From an uncultured Oscillospiraceae bacterium (GTDB taxonomy: Bacteria > Bacillota > Clostridia > Oscillospirales > Ruminococcaceae), in contig UQMF01000007.1 of NCBI GenBank assembly GCA_900542145.1, positions 61,144 to 125,143 on the forward strand: DNA of 64,000 nucleotides, written 5' to 3'. The position numbers and the translations under genes are program-made. Positions 34,754 through 43,824 of this stretch are shown piece after piece. The notes under the pieces were generated by a model that had not been told where the DNA came from, searched no databases, and saw only the letters and a list, made by a program, of their open reading frames with translations. Position 1 is the first letter of the stretch; every line of letters begins with the position of its first letter.

Positions 34754-35065
34754 AACTTTGTTCTCCTTTAATAAAAAAGTGATATTGAGATACGCAGCTT
34801 CCGCTCCGTTCTCTGCACGAGCGGAAGCGTTTTCACTTCGCCCTTGCAGTTATATTATTTTCACTGCGCCGCTTTTTATTAAAGGAAATTGTTTCACAAA
34901 TCAGATGAAATTATTGCAGACCGTCGAAAAATCCCCGTTGGGGCTTTTCCGCCGAACATTCGCACACTTGCGCGGATAGAAGTGTTTTTTCCACGGGAAA
35001 CCCGTGGAAAAAATAATTTTCAATGAAATTAAACGAGAAAATACTACTTCGACAAATGAAGTAAA
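34754..35065. other. Intergenic stretch between SASP and Fur genes
   Basis: No gene was found. It holds a perfect 10-base-arm hairpin at 34797-34828 (GCTTCCGCTC/GAGCGGAAGC, followed by GTTTTC) and the terminator at 34985-35013. The 5' control region of the SASP gene must also lie here, but no SigG-type promoter was identified with confidence. Confidence 0.5.
34985..35013. terminator. Symmetrical terminator downstream of the Fur-family gene
   Basis: Perfect palindrome: TTTTTTCCACGGG, loop AAA, CCCGTGGAAAAAA. Works in both directions; serves the leftward regulator gene. Confidence 0.9.
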
Positions 35066-35452
35066 TTACGGCTTTTCAGCGGAAAGGCACCCGGAGCATA
35101 CGCCCTTCAGATTCAGCGTGATCCTGGTGATCATATGGCCCTCACGGTTCATCACCGACTGCGGAATGCTGTCAAGGCAGTCCAGCTCCACGTCGAACAC
35201 CCTGGAGCATTTTTCGCATATCATGTGGTAGTGCCGGTCAGTCCTGCCATCGAAGCGGTCGCTTCCGTCCGCAATAGGTATTTTCAGCAGCATGCCTGCC
35301 TCGCTCAGCTGATTCAGATTCCGATAGACCGTACCAAGGCTGAGGTTTGGATTGTCCTGCTTCAGGGCGGTGTATACCTCCTCCGCGGTGGGGTGGGTCG
35401 GGAAATTCATCACCCGGTTGTATATTATCTCTCGTTGTCTGGAAAAATTCAT
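35066..35452 (-). CDS. Fur-family metalloregulator (PerR-like)
   Basis: This 128-residue regulator has the N-terminal winged helix (HPTAEEVYTALK; LSLGTVYRNLNQLSEAGML) and a C-terminal metal-binding half with the structural zinc pairs CEKC and CSGC. The regulatory site has DGRTDRHYHMIC. These features fit PerR or another Fur-family member; which metal or peroxide signal it reads cannot be decided. A perfect promoter with a 7-1-7 Fur-type inverted repeat directly downstream of its -10 suggests autorepression. Confidence 0.9.
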   Translation of the reverse strand: MNFSRQREIIYNRVMNFPTHPTAEEVYTALKQDNPNLSLGTVYRNLNQLSEAGMLLKIPIADGSDRFDGRTDRHYHMICEKCSRVFDVELDCLDSIPQSVMNREGHMITRITLNLKGVCSGCLSAEKP

Positions 35453-35492
35453 ATATCTCGCTGTCCTCCGGATTTTTTATGTGTATCTAAAA

Positions 35493-35538
35493 CAATAACT
35501 GTTATCATTATTATAGCATATTTTTTCCGGATTGTCAA
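35493..35538 (-). promoter_or_regulatory. Promoter with Fur-family box for the regulator gene
   Basis: Minus-strand TTGACA (35533-35538), 17 bases, TATAAT (35510-35515). A 15-base 7-1-7 element follows, TGATAAC-A-GTTATTG (35493-35507), with a perfect ATAAC/GTTAT core. It covers the start of transcription. Confidence 0.75.
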
Positions 35539-35579
35539 GCAAAATAGGGAAGCTGCGCTGCCTCCCCATTTTTTTGCAA

Positions 35580-36848
35580 TCAGCCGCAGATCTCCCGGGT
35601 GAGTTTCTCCGCCCGGGCGTAGATTTCTCCGGCGTCCACGGTAGAAAACTTTCCATTCTCGTAAAGAATCTTTCCGTCAACCATAGTCATCACGACATTC
35701 TGCTTAGTTCCGGCGTAAACCAGGTTCTTGGCAATGTTATGCAGAGGCTGCATATTCGGCTGCATAAGGTCGATCACCGCAAGGTCCGCCTTCTTGCCTG
35801 CCGCCAGAACGTCGCAATCCTTCAATCCCATGGCGAGGGCACCGCCGCTGCACGCCATCTTCAGTACGTCGAAAGCCGGGAATGCCGCCGCGTCCATCTC
35901 GCGGTACTTCTGGAGCGCAGTCACAAGGAACATCTCCCGGAACATATCCAGGCAGTTGTTGCTTGCCGCGCCGTCAGTTCCTATAGCCATGTTGTCGATT
36001 CCGCGGCGCTTCATCTCGCACAGCGGAGCGATTCCGCTGGCAAGCTTGAGGTTGGAGGAAGGATTCGTGACTATCCACAGTCCGCGCTCCTTTGCTATAC
36101 GCATATCATCCTCGTCGTACCACACGCAGTGGAATCCACCGCCGCCGTATTCCAGCATGCCAAGCTTCTCAAAAAGCTGCGTGGGGGACATTCCGTAGCG
36201 CTCCCGGCAGCCGTCCGTTTCGGACTTCGTTTCACTGGAATGCGTGTACATCGGCGCCTTGTACTTCTGCGACAGCATCGCCATGCCCTCCAGGGTTTCG
36301 CGCTTGGTGGTGTATTCCGCATGGAATCCCAGCTGATAGGTTATCAGGGGATTTCCGCTGTTGTAGGTGTTGTACTCCTCCTCGATACCCTCGACGGTTC
36401 CGCCGAAGTCGTTGATGGAGCCGCACAGCACGCTGCGGAATCCCATATCGGTGCATGCCTTCGTGTAAGAGGGCAGCTTGAAATACATATCGAAGCTGGA
36501 GGTGATTCCGCTGGTGAGGTACTCCATGTTGCCCAGCTGAGTAAACACATAAATTGCCTCTTCAGTGAGCTTCGCCTCGTGGGGGAATACCTGCTGGTAG
36601 AGCCAGTCGTTCAGCGGAAGGTCGTCCGCATAGCTTCGCAGGAACGTCATCGCAGTGTGGGTGTGCGCGTTCTTGAATCCCGGGATTATCAGCTTTCCGG
36701 AAAGGTCTATCTCCCGGTCGAAATCACCGGAAGGGATATTCTCAGAGCCGACAAACGTTATCCGGCCGCCATCCGTGTGAAGTTCACCGGTGATGATGTC
36801 CTCACTGCACATCGTAAGTATTCTCGCATTGTAAAAGCGTATTTTCAT
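35580..36848 (-). CDS. mtaD: Amidohydrolase, methylthioadenosine/S-adenosylhomocysteine deaminase type
   Basis: This 422-residue metal-dependent deaminase of the ATZ/TRZ-like family has the metal motif NAHTHTAMTFLR, a later THSSETKSE and the signature IGTDGAASNNCLDMF. Proteins of this layout deaminate 5'-methylthioadenosine, S-adenosylhomocysteine or 5'-deoxyadenosine. The direct neighbour 11 bases upstream is mtnA, which acts on the ribose product, so a nucleoside-thioether salvage role is likely. A GGAGG site precedes ATG 36848. Confidence 0.88.
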   Translation of the reverse strand: MKIRFYNARILTMCSEDIITGELHTDGGRITFVGSENIPSGDFDREIDLSGKLIIPGFKNAHTHTAMTFLRSYADDLPLNDWLYQQVFPHEAKLTEEAIYVFTQLGNMEYLTSGITSSFDMYFKLPSYTKACTDMGFRSVLCGSINDFGGTVEGIEEEYNTYNSGNPLITYQLGFHAEYTTKRETLEGMAMLSQKYKAPMYTHSSETKSETDGCRERYGMSPTQLFEKLGMLEYGGGGFHCVWYDEDDMRIAKERGLWIVTNPSSNLKLASGIAPLCEMKRRGIDNMAIGTDGAASNNCLDMFREMFLVTALQKYREMDAAAFPAFDVLKMACSGGALAMGLKDCDVLAAGKKADLAVIDLMQPNMQPLHNIAKNLVYAGTKQNVVMTMVDGKILYENGKFSTVDAGEIYARAEKLTREICG

Positions 36849-36859
36849 GTTTCCTCCGT

Positions 36860-37891
36860 TCAGCCGAACAGTCTTTTCAGGGATTCCGTGTAGGGATAGC
36901 GCGCGATTCCGCGCTCGGTGATTATTGCGGTGACAAGCTCCGCGTCAGTGACGTCGAACGCCGGATTCCAGCACTTCACGGTGCTCTCTGCCGACGGCTG
37001 TGAGAAGAACTTCGTTCGTATTTCGTCGCCGCTTCGCTCCTCGATCGTGATATCCGCGCCGGTTGCGCAGGAAAAGTCGATCGTGGACCCCGGGCAGAAC
37101 ACATAGAACGGTATTCCGTGGTATTTAGCGTTTATCGCCACAGAGCGCGTTCCTATCTTGTTCGCGACATCGCCGTTCGCCGCGACTCTGTCGCAGCCGA
37201 CGAAGCACGCCTGTATCTTCCCCTGCTTCATCAGCATGGACGCCGCGCTGTCGCAAATAAGCGTGGTGTCTATCCCGGCGTGGTTCAGTTCAAAGGAAGT
37301 CAGCCGCGCCCCCTGAAGCAGCGGACGCGTTTCGTCGCAGTACGCGTGGAACTCGTATCCGCGCTCTTTCCCGAGAAGCAGAGTTCCAAGCCCGGTACCG
37401 TATTCCACCGCCGCCAACGCACCGGCGTTGCAGTGGGTGAGTATTCCATCGCCGCTCTTTACCAGCGAAAGCCCGTTCTCGGAGATCGCCCTGCATGTCG
37501 CGATGTCCTCGTCGCAGATGGCTTTGCACTCAGCTCTGAGCGCATTCAGCATGTTCTCGCGGCTGGAGTATTTCTCCGCGCAGGACAGCATGCGATTAAC
37601 AGCCCAGCTGAGATTCACCGCCGTGGGCCGGGAGGATATCAGATAATCCCCTGCCCTGCGCAGTTCCGGCAGGATATCGCCGGACAGGCGCTGCGCGATA
37701 ACGTACATTCCGAATCCGGCGCACACTCCTATTGCCGGAGCACCGCGGACGCGCAGCTCGTAAATTGCTTCGCAGATCTGCTCCGCAGTTTCCAGCCGGA
37801 GGTATTCCACCCGATTCGGGAGCAGCGTCTGGTCGAGTATTTCCACAGCCTTTTCGTCTGCGGAAAGGCGCACCGTGAATATTTTCTCCAT
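36860..37891 (-). CDS. mtnA: S-methyl-5-thioribose-1-phosphate isomerase
   Basis: This 343-residue protein is MtnA, which isomerises 5-methylthioribose 1-phosphate to the ribulose form in methionine salvage. Seen are RVRGAPAIGVCAGFG, the catalytic-Cys region HCNAGALAAVEYGTGLG and the catalytic Asp in GCDRVAANGDVANKIGT. Its start codon shares one base with the stop of the upstream CobW gene (TGATG), so translation may be coupled. No thioribose kinase, phosphorylase or later salvage gene is in the window. Confidence 0.95.
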   Translation of the reverse strand: MEKIFTVRLSADEKAVEILDQTLLPNRVEYLRLETAEQICEAIYELRVRGAPAIGVCAGFGMYVIAQRLSGDILPELRRAGDYLISSRPTAVNLSWAVNRMLSCAEKYSSRENMLNALRAECKAICDEDIATCRAISENGLSLVKSGDGILTHCNAGALAAVEYGTGLGTLLLGKERGYEFHAYCDETRPLLQGARLTSFELNHAGIDTTLICDSAASMLMKQGKIQACFVGCDRVAANGDVANKIGTRSVAINAKYHGIPFYVFCPGSTIDFSCATGADITIEERSGDEIRTKFFSQPSAESTVKCWNPAFDVTDAELVTAIITERGIARYPYTESLKRLFG

Positions 37892-38838
37892 CAGCTGAAA
37901 TATACCAGCTCGCTTGCGGCAGGCTCGGCAGCCTTGATCTCACGCGCGGCAATTACCGGACCCTCTCCGCGGTATGCCGTCTGCTTCTCAACGATAACTC
38001 TGCCGGTGACCTCTACCCAGTCGCCGTTCTTGAAATTTGCTTCGTCCGGGGACTTCACAAGGATTCCCACTACCTGGATATCGTCCGCGCAGCAGGTCAT
38101 AGCGCGCCGGGAGATAACGAAGTACCCCTTGGGTACGTTGGAAGCGCGGAACACCATTCCGCGGACATGAACGTTCCTGCCGACGTAGCGGTCGGTGGTG
38201 CTCATGATGTCCACATACCACAGCCCGAAGTCGTCGTGGACTATCTCGATGGGGTCCGCGTTCAGGTCATAGGGCATTTCGTCGTCGCCCTGGAATCCCT
38301 GTTCAATGCTGCCGTCGGTGTATTCGAACATCATGTCTATCTTGGGATTCAGCGCCTTTATGCTACGGCGCAGGGACTTCTTGTCCACCTTGTTCTTCTC
38401 GCAGCGGTTGAATACCACGATGTCCGCCACTGAGAAGTTGTCGCTCAGCAGCTGGCGCATGTTGTTCATATAAACCTGGTACTTTGAGTGGTCAACGAAC
38501 ATGAATATCTGATAGAATATCCAGTCCTTTGGTGCCTTTTCCGCCATGGTGCGCAGACTCCACATGCCGTTGTATTCCAGCATGATCTGGGTCGGACGGT
38601 GCTTCTTTACCAGCTCGTTGAGGTGCCCGGGGTTGAAGTCCTCCTCGTCCTCGATGAACTCCACCTCCGCCTTTGCCGCCTTGAGGATATCCGGCGCGTA
38701 TTCCACCTCGCCCTCCTCGCAGGCGATTATCAGGGTGCGCTGACCCTTGGAGAACTGCTTGTCCTGGATAGTGTCGAGAATGAACGAAGTCTTTCCGCTC
38801 TCCAGGAAGCCGGTAATCATATATACTGGAAGCTCCAT
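37891..38838 (-). CDS. CobW/G3E GTPase fused to a TIGR03943/DUF1980-like domain
   Basis: The N-terminal 200 residues of this 315-residue protein form a G3E GTPase: Walker A ITGFLESGKTSFI and a guanine-site VVFNRCEKNKVDKK. The CxCC metal motif of classical CobW proteins is not present. Residues 220-315 instead resemble the C-terminal domain of the TIGR03943/DUF1980 family, with GRNVHVRGMVFRA and ISRRAMTCCADDIQ. Members of both families are linked to metal handling. The fusion and the pairing with a second CobW gene suggest a two-part metallochaperone system; the metal is unknown. Confidence 0.8.
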   Translation of the reverse strand: MELPVYMITGFLESGKTSFILDTIQDKQFSKGQRTLIIACEEGEVEYAPDILKAAKAEVEFIEDEEDFNPGHLNELVKKHRPTQIMLEYNGMWSLRTMAEKAPKDWIFYQIFMFVDHSKYQVYMNNMRQLLSDNFSVADIVVFNRCEKNKVDKKSLRRSIKALNPKIDMMFEYTDGSIEQGFQGDDEMPYDLNADPIEIVHDDFGLWYVDIMSTTDRYVGRNVHVRGMVFRASNVPKGYFVISRRAMTCCADDIQVVGILVKSPDEANFKNGDWVEVTGRVIVEKQTAYRGEGPVIAAREIKAAEPAASELVYFS

Positions 38839-38910
38839 AATGCTCCTCCTATTGCATAATAATACCGTGCCCGGAGTTTTGCCCCGGGCGCAGTAATGTT
38901 TGATTCTTGA

Positions 38911-40065
38911 TCAGATTCCGAACAGATCCTTGATCTTCTGTTCCTCGAGCTTTGCGCCGATCACGCACATTCTGCCGGTGACGTCAGCGGAGCCGGTACG
39001 AACCTCGTATTCCTCCGGAACAAAGTCGAAGTGGTACCATACGCCGTCCGCGCCTGCAACGATTCCCTTTGCACGCAGAACGGAGCCATACTCCTCGCCG
39101 GACAGCTTGGAGAGCGCGTTCTCAAGCTCTTCCTTTGTGAACTTCTTGGCGGTTTCAACGCCGAAGTTGCTGAATACCTCATCGGCGTCATGACCGTGAT
39201 GGTGATGATGGTGATGTCCGCAGCCGCACTCGCCATCGTGATGATGGTGCTCATGCTCATCTTCATCATGGTCGTGGTGGCAGCACTCATGATCGTCGTC
39301 ATCATCGTGGTCATGGTGGTGATGATGCTCGTGCTCGTCCTCATCATCGCCGTCATCGTGATGGTGGTGATGGTCGTGATCGTGGCAGCACTCGTCCTCG
39401 TCGTCATCATCGTGGTGATGTCCGCATACAGGGCAGATCCCCTCGTCCTTGAGGAGTTCCTCGGCGAAGCTGTTCTTGATCTCCATTGCCTCGAGTATCT
39501 GCTTGCCGTTGATGTCATCCCACGGAGTTGTAACGATGGTAGCATGCTCGTTCAGCTGGCGGATCATCGCAAGAGCCTCTGCAAGCTTATCCTCGCTGAG
39601 TTTCTGGGAACGGCTGAGGATTATCGTCTTGGCGGTTTCCACCTGGTTCTTGTAGAACTCGCCGAAGTTCTTCATATACATCTTGATCTTGGAAGCGTCA
39701 ACGACAGTGGTGTAGGTGTTGAGCACCAGATCGTCACTCTGGACGTTCATGACTGCCTTCAGCACGTCGGAGAGCTTACCAACGCCGGACGGCTCGATGA
39801 GTATTCTGTCCGGGTGAAACTGCTCCAGCACCTGCGCCAGAGCCTTGCCGAAATCTCCGACCAGGGAGCAGCATATGCAGCCCTGGTTCATCTCTGTTAC
39901 CTGGATTCCGGCGTCCTTCATGAATCCGCCGTCAATGCCTATCTCGCCGAACTCGTTCTCGATGAGCACAAGCTTTTCGCCTGCGTATGCTTCCTTGAGA
40001 AGCTTCTTTATAAGAGTGGTCTTACCTGCTCCGAGGAATCCGGAGAACACATCTATCTTTGTCAT
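38911..40065 (-). CDS. CobW/G3E GTPase with long His/Asp-rich metal-binding stretch
   Basis: This 384-residue metallochaperone-type GTPase has Walker A FSGFLGAGKTTLI, IENEFGEIGID and the metal-binding GCICCSL. The usual NKxD is replaced by SRSQ. About 85 residues between the GTPase and the C-terminal CobW domain are almost only His, Asp, Glu and Cys, starting with CPVCGHHHDDDDEDECC; this should bind many zinc, nickel or cobalt ions. ATG 40065 is preceded by AGAGGGA; an earlier in-frame ATG is ignored. It has its own promoter with an adjacent inverted repeat. Confidence 0.9.
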   Translation of the reverse strand: MTKIDVFSGFLGAGKTTLIKKLLKEAYAGEKLVLIENEFGEIGIDGGFMKDAGIQVTEMNQGCICCSLVGDFGKALAQVLEQFHPDRILIEPSGVGKLSDVLKAVMNVQSDDLVLNTYTTVVDASKIKMYMKNFGEFYKNQVETAKTIILSRSQKLSEDKLAEALAMIRQLNEHATIVTTPWDDINGKQILEAMEIKNSFAEELLKDEGICPVCGHHHDDDDEDECCHDHDHHHHHDDGDDEDEHEHHHHHDHDDDDDHECCHHDHDEDEHEHHHHDGECGCGHHHHHHHGHDADEVFSNFGVETAKKFTKEELENALSKLSGEEYGSVLRAKGIVAGADGVWYHFDFVPEEYEVRTGSADVTGRMCVIGAKLEEQKIKDLFGI

Positions 40066-40091
40066 AATACAGTCCCTCTTTCTGAAAAATC

Positions 40092-40153
40092 CGCTGTTGA
40101 ACTGCCAACAGCTCCTAACATATAATTTTAGCACATTTCCACAAATAAGTCAA
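40092..40153 (-). promoter_or_regulatory. Promoter and inverted repeat of the His-rich CobW gene
   Basis: Minus-strand TTGACT (40148-40153), 17 bases, TAAAAT (40125-40130). GCTGTTG and CAACAGC form a 7-base inverted repeat with a six-base gap at 40092-40111 in the leader, an operator or attenuator candidate for a metal regulator. Confidence 0.7.
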
Positions 40154-40197
40154 GGGGATTTCTGACAATTTGCCGCACGAAATATTAACTCTCCACA

Positions 40198-40231
40198 CAA
40201 AAAGACTCCCGGGAAAATGGGCCCCGGGAGT
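40198..40231 (-). terminator. Terminator of the BMP transporter operon
   Basis: ACTCCCGGG pairs with CCCGGGAGT; CTTTTTG follows on the minus strand. Confidence 0.92.
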
Positions 40232-40238
40232 TGTATGA

Positions 40239-41204
40239 CTATCTTTCTTCGCGGAAATACGGGTCGCCCAGCGCCGCCGGCGGCTGATTCTCGCGCTTCT
40301 TACGCACTGTGATGAGAACAAGTACCACGATCGTCGCGATGTACGGAACCATATCCAGCAGCTGAGTGGAGATCTGCACTCCCCAGCCCTGCATCTGGTA
40401 TTTCAGACCGCGCAGCATACCGAACAGGTACGCCGCCAGAATCGCCTTGAGAGGATTCCAGGTGCTGAAGATTACCAGCGCAACAGCGATCCAGCCGGCG
40501 CCGGAGGTCACGTTCTCCTGCCACTGGGAAAGCGACGCAATGGAGGAATACGCTCCGCCCACGCCGCACAGGAATCCGCCGGCGAGAACGTGAACGTACT
40601 TATACAGCGCCACGTTGATTCCGGAAGCGTCCGCAGCCGCAGGATTCTCGCCCACAGCGCGCATATTAAGCCCGAAGCGCGTCTTTTTCATGTAGAAATA
40701 CGCCAGGACTGCAACAACTATCGCCAGCTGAACGTAGATACCCTGGGAGAACAGCGCGTGTCCCAGCACGGGAATATCGCACAGCACCGGGATATCATAC
40801 GCCGCGAAGGCGCTGCGCACCTCCGTGGGGACTGTCAGGCTGGAGTATTTCACGCCCTCTGTCATTTCCATGCTGCCGATGAATCCGGCAACGCCGGTGC
40901 CGAAGATGGTCAGCACAAGTCCAGTAACGACCTGATTTCCCCGGAGCGTGATGGTGATGAACGCGTATATCAGCGCCCCCACAAGTCCGGCGGCTCCGGC
41001 GCAGAGTACCGCGACAACTGGATTTGACGTCAGGCACGCGGTCTGGAATCCCACGGCGGCACCCATAAGCATCATGCCCTCGATACCGAGGTTTGTATTC
41101 CCGACCTTCTCGCAGATGATTCCGCCGACGATGGCGAACAGGATACTGGTGCCGTATTGTATCGAGGTCTGTAGGAACAATCCCAAACTATTCAAGAAAT
41201 CCAT
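40239..41204 (-). CDS. Nucleoside ABC transporter permease, YufQ-like
   Basis: This 321-residue membrane protein has about nine helices and the BPD_transp_2 pattern: VGGIICEKVGNTNLGIEGMM near the N-terminus and KTRFGLNMRAVGENPAAADA in the centre. It forms the translocation channel together with the YufP-like permease encoded one base upstream of its ribosome site region. BMP-type systems import purine nucleosides or bases. It is the last gene of the operon. Confidence 0.92.
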   Translation of the reverse strand: MDFLNSLGLFLQTSIQYGTSILFAIVGGIICEKVGNTNLGIEGMMLMGAAVGFQTACLTSNPVVAVLCAGAAGLVGALIYAFITITLRGNQVVTGLVLTIFGTGVAGFIGSMEMTEGVKYSSLTVPTEVRSAFAAYDIPVLCDIPVLGHALFSQGIYVQLAIVVAVLAYFYMKKTRFGLNMRAVGENPAAADASGINVALYKYVHVLAGGFLCGVGGAYSSIASLSQWQENVTSGAGWIAVALVIFSTWNPLKAILAAYLFGMLRGLKYQMQGWGVQISTQLLDMVPYIATIVVLVLITVRKKRENQPPAALGDPYFREER

Positions 41205-41205
41205 A

Positions 41206-42279
41206 TCAGCCCTCCTTTACAGACTTGCGCAGGGAAATGCGATAGTTGATGAAGAACTCGCTGCCCAGTACGAAGAATATGATAACTCCCTGGATTATTC
41301 CGGTTATGGCGGAGGGCATATTCAGCGCCTGGAGCGAAACCTCGCTTTTCAGCAGCATTGCAAACACGAAGGATACCACGACGATGATCGGCGGCTTGAG
41401 TTTCGCCAGCCATGCGGTGATTACCGCAGTGAAGCCAAGTCCGCCGGAGAGCTGGCTCGTGATGGAGTGCTCGATAGCGGAAGCCTGCATGTATCCGCCG
41501 ATTCCGCACAGTCCACCGGAGATGAGAACGGCGATCAGCGTGACTTTCATGGTGTTCATTCCGGCGTAACGGGCGGTGGTTTCGCTCTCGCCCAGCACAT
41601 CGATCTGGTAGCCGAACTTGGAATATTTCATCATGATGGTTAGCACGATGACCAGCACCAGCGTGATTATCCAGCCGGCATGGATCCCGAATACCGTCGG
41701 CATGGACGCGTTATCCGGGAATGTCGCGATCTTGGCAACGCCAAGTCCCTTGGGGTCCTTCCACGGACCGGATTCCAGATACGCGATGAATGCGATCGCG
41801 ATATAGTTCATCATCAGCGTAACGAGCGTTTCACTGGTGGTGAATTTCAGCTTGATCAGCGCCGGAATAACCGCCCAGATCCCACCGAACACAAACGCGG
41901 AAAGTCCCATCAGCGGCAGCAGGAGCGCCGGCTGTAGTTCCGGGAATCCGAAGGCGATGAGCGCTGCGCCGAACGAGCCCATATAGAACTGTCCCTCGGC
42001 GCCGATATTCCAGAACTTCATGCGGAAAGCCACTGAAATACCCAGCGAGAGCACCGTCAGCAGTATCGTCTTGTTCAGGGTCTCGCGCAGCTTCCGGACG
42101 GAGGTCACGGAGGATTTCACGATCTGCGCGTAAATCTCCAGCGGATTGAACCCCATAATGAGCATTACCAGTCCCGAAGCCACGAGCGCCGCCACGATAG
42201 CAAGCACCCTGGTCAGGACGGTCTGCCACGTCGGCACGCCTATCCGCCTGGTTATGTGTATTCTGTCTGCAATTGTCAT
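41206..42279 (-). CDS. Nucleoside ABC transporter permease, YufP-like
   Basis: This 357-residue permease has an N-terminal cytoplasmic segment, about ten helices and the conserved MKFWNIGAEGQFYMGSFGAA and FGYQIDVLGESETTARYAGM. It pairs with the YufQ-like subunit. The start overlaps the end of the ATP-binding gene by four bases (ATGA), so their synthesis is coupled. Confidence 0.93.
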   Translation of the reverse strand: MTIADRIHITRRIGVPTWQTVLTRVLAIVAALVASGLVMLIMGFNPLEIYAQIVKSSVTSVRKLRETLNKTILLTVLSLGISVAFRMKFWNIGAEGQFYMGSFGAALIAFGFPELQPALLLPLMGLSAFVFGGIWAVIPALIKLKFTTSETLVTLMMNYIAIAFIAYLESGPWKDPKGLGVAKIATFPDNASMPTVFGIHAGWIITLVLVIVLTIMMKYSKFGYQIDVLGESETTARYAGMNTMKVTLIAVLISGGLCGIGGYMQASAIEHSITSQLSGGLGFTAVITAWLAKLKPPIIVVVSFVFAMLLKSEVSLQALNMPSAITGIIQGVIIFFVLGSEFFINYRISLRKSVKEG

Positions 42280-43805
42280 ACTGCCCTGCTCCCCTCTTCG
42301 CCCGGCTTATGTCCGAGCATCATCATGCCGATATCCTCTTTCGTGACGGTACGCGGATCCACAATATCCACGACCTCGCCGTCATGAATGACCATCAGCC
42401 GGTCAGAAATGCTCTTGAGCACGTCAAGGTCCTCGCCGATGAAGAGCACCGCAACGCCCTTTTTCTTCTGCTCGTTCAGCACATGGTAGATGTTGTAGGA
42501 AGCGCCGATATCCAGTCCGCGGACGGGATATGCAGTGATGAGCACCTTCGGCGCGAGCCATATCTCACGTCCCAGCAGCACCTTCTGGATATTACCGCCG
42601 GAAAGCTTCTTGACCTCGTGGTAAACGGACGGAGTGGATATGTCGAAATCCCGGACGATCTGCTCCGCGAGGGTTTTAGAGAACTTCCGGTCGAGGAAGG
42701 GACCACGGTTGCGGTTGTAGCTTTTCAATATCACGTTGTTCATGACGCTCATTCCAGCGACAAGTCCCATGCCGAGTCTGTCCTCCGGGATAAAGCTCAT
42801 GCTTATGCCATGACGGAGTATCGCCCGGGGGGACAGTCCGAGGATCTCATCGTTGCCGAATTTCACGGAGCCGCCGTCCGCCTTCATAAGTCCGGCGATG
42901 ATCTCGCAGAGCTCCTTCTGACCGCTTCCGGCAATGCCGGCAACGCCGAGTATCTCGCCGCCGTAAAGGTCGAAGGACATTCCATTGAGAAGCGGAACTC
43001 CCTCCACGGACTTCTTCTCAAGTCCACTGACGGAGAGCACGGGCTTCTCGCTCAGCTTCTCCTTCGGGCACTCGATATCCAGGGATACCGAACTTCCCAC
43101 CATCATCTCGGTGAGCTGCTGTGGGGTGGAATCCGCAGTAACTGCGGTAGTTATAGACTCGCCCTTGCGCAGCACGGTCACACGGTCGGAGATCTCCATG
43201 ACCTCCGCCAGCTTGTGTGTGATTATAATTATGCAGCAGCCCTGCTCCTTCATTTCGCGCAATATCGCAAAAAGTCCCTTTATCTCCTGGGGAGTGAGCA
43301 CGGCTGTCGGCTCGTCGAGGATAAGCACATCCGCGCCGCGATAGAGGATCTTCATGATCTCCACGGTCTGCTTCTCGCTGACGGACATGTTATAGACCTT
43401 TTTGTACGGGTCGATGGCGATACCGTATTTCTTACTCAGTTCCAGTATGCGGTCGGCAGTTTTCTTCTGGCTGAGAAACAGCCCCTGCTCCTGCCCGATG
43501 ATGATATTCTCGCCGGCGGTGAGCACGTCAATCAGCTTAAAATGCTGATGTATCATACCGATACCAGCCTTGATGGCGTCCTTCGGCGAGTGGAATACAA
43601 CTTTTTTTCCGCCGATCTCGATCTCGCCGCTGTCTGGGGTATATATTCCGCTGAGCATGTTTACAAGGGTGCTCTTTCCGGAGCCGTTCTCGCCGAGCAG
43701 TGCGAGTATTTCACCCTTGTCCACTTCAAGGCACACGTCCTTGTTCGCCTGGACGCTGCCGAATCGCTTGCAGATATTGGTTAGCTTTATATACGGTTGA
43801 GCCAT
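42276..43805 (-). CDS. Nucleoside ABC transporter ATP-binding protein, YufO-like
   Basis: This 509-residue protein has two fused nucleotide-binding domains. The first has Walker A LLGENGSGKSTLVNML, signature MSVSEKQTVEIMKIL and Walker B VLILDEPTAVLTP; the second has IAGSGQKELCEIIAG and a more degenerate Walker B. This tandem arrangement is the sugar/nucleoside type. ATG 43805 with AGGAGG five bases upstream is chosen over an ATG 42 bases earlier. A large stem-loop separates it from the BMP gene. Confidence 0.94.
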   Translation of the reverse strand: MAQPYIKLTNICKRFGSVQANKDVCLEVDKGEILALLGENGSGKSTLVNMLSGIYTPDSGEIEIGGKKVVFHSPKDAIKAGIGMIHQHFKLIDVLTAGENIIIGQEQGLFLSQKKTADRILELSKKYGIAIDPYKKVYNMSVSEKQTVEIMKILYRGADVLILDEPTAVLTPQEIKGLFAILREMKEQGCCIIIITHKLAEVMEISDRVTVLRKGESITTAVTADSTPQQLTEMMVGSSVSLDIECPKEKLSEKPVLSVSGLEKKSVEGVPLLNGMSFDLYGGEILGVAGIAGSGQKELCEIIAGLMKADGGSVKFGNDEILGLSPRAILRHGISMSFIPEDRLGMGLVAGMSVMNNVILKSYNRNRGPFLDRKFSKTLAEQIVRDFDISTPSVYHEVKKLSGGNIQKVLLGREIWLAPKVLITAYPVRGLDIGASYNIYHVLNEQKKKGVAVLFIGEDLDVLKSISDRLMVIHDGEVVDIVDPRTVTKEDIGMMMLGHKPGEEGSRAV

Positions 43806-43824
43806 TGTTACCTCCTGAGTAAGT

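Noticed and set aside
39190..39420. GAT/CAC-rich repeat that could be mistaken for a tandem DNA repeat or an antisense membrane protein gene
   Set aside because: It is the coding sequence of the His/Asp comb in the CobW gene; the antisense frame is just Val/Met/Ile-rich shadow.
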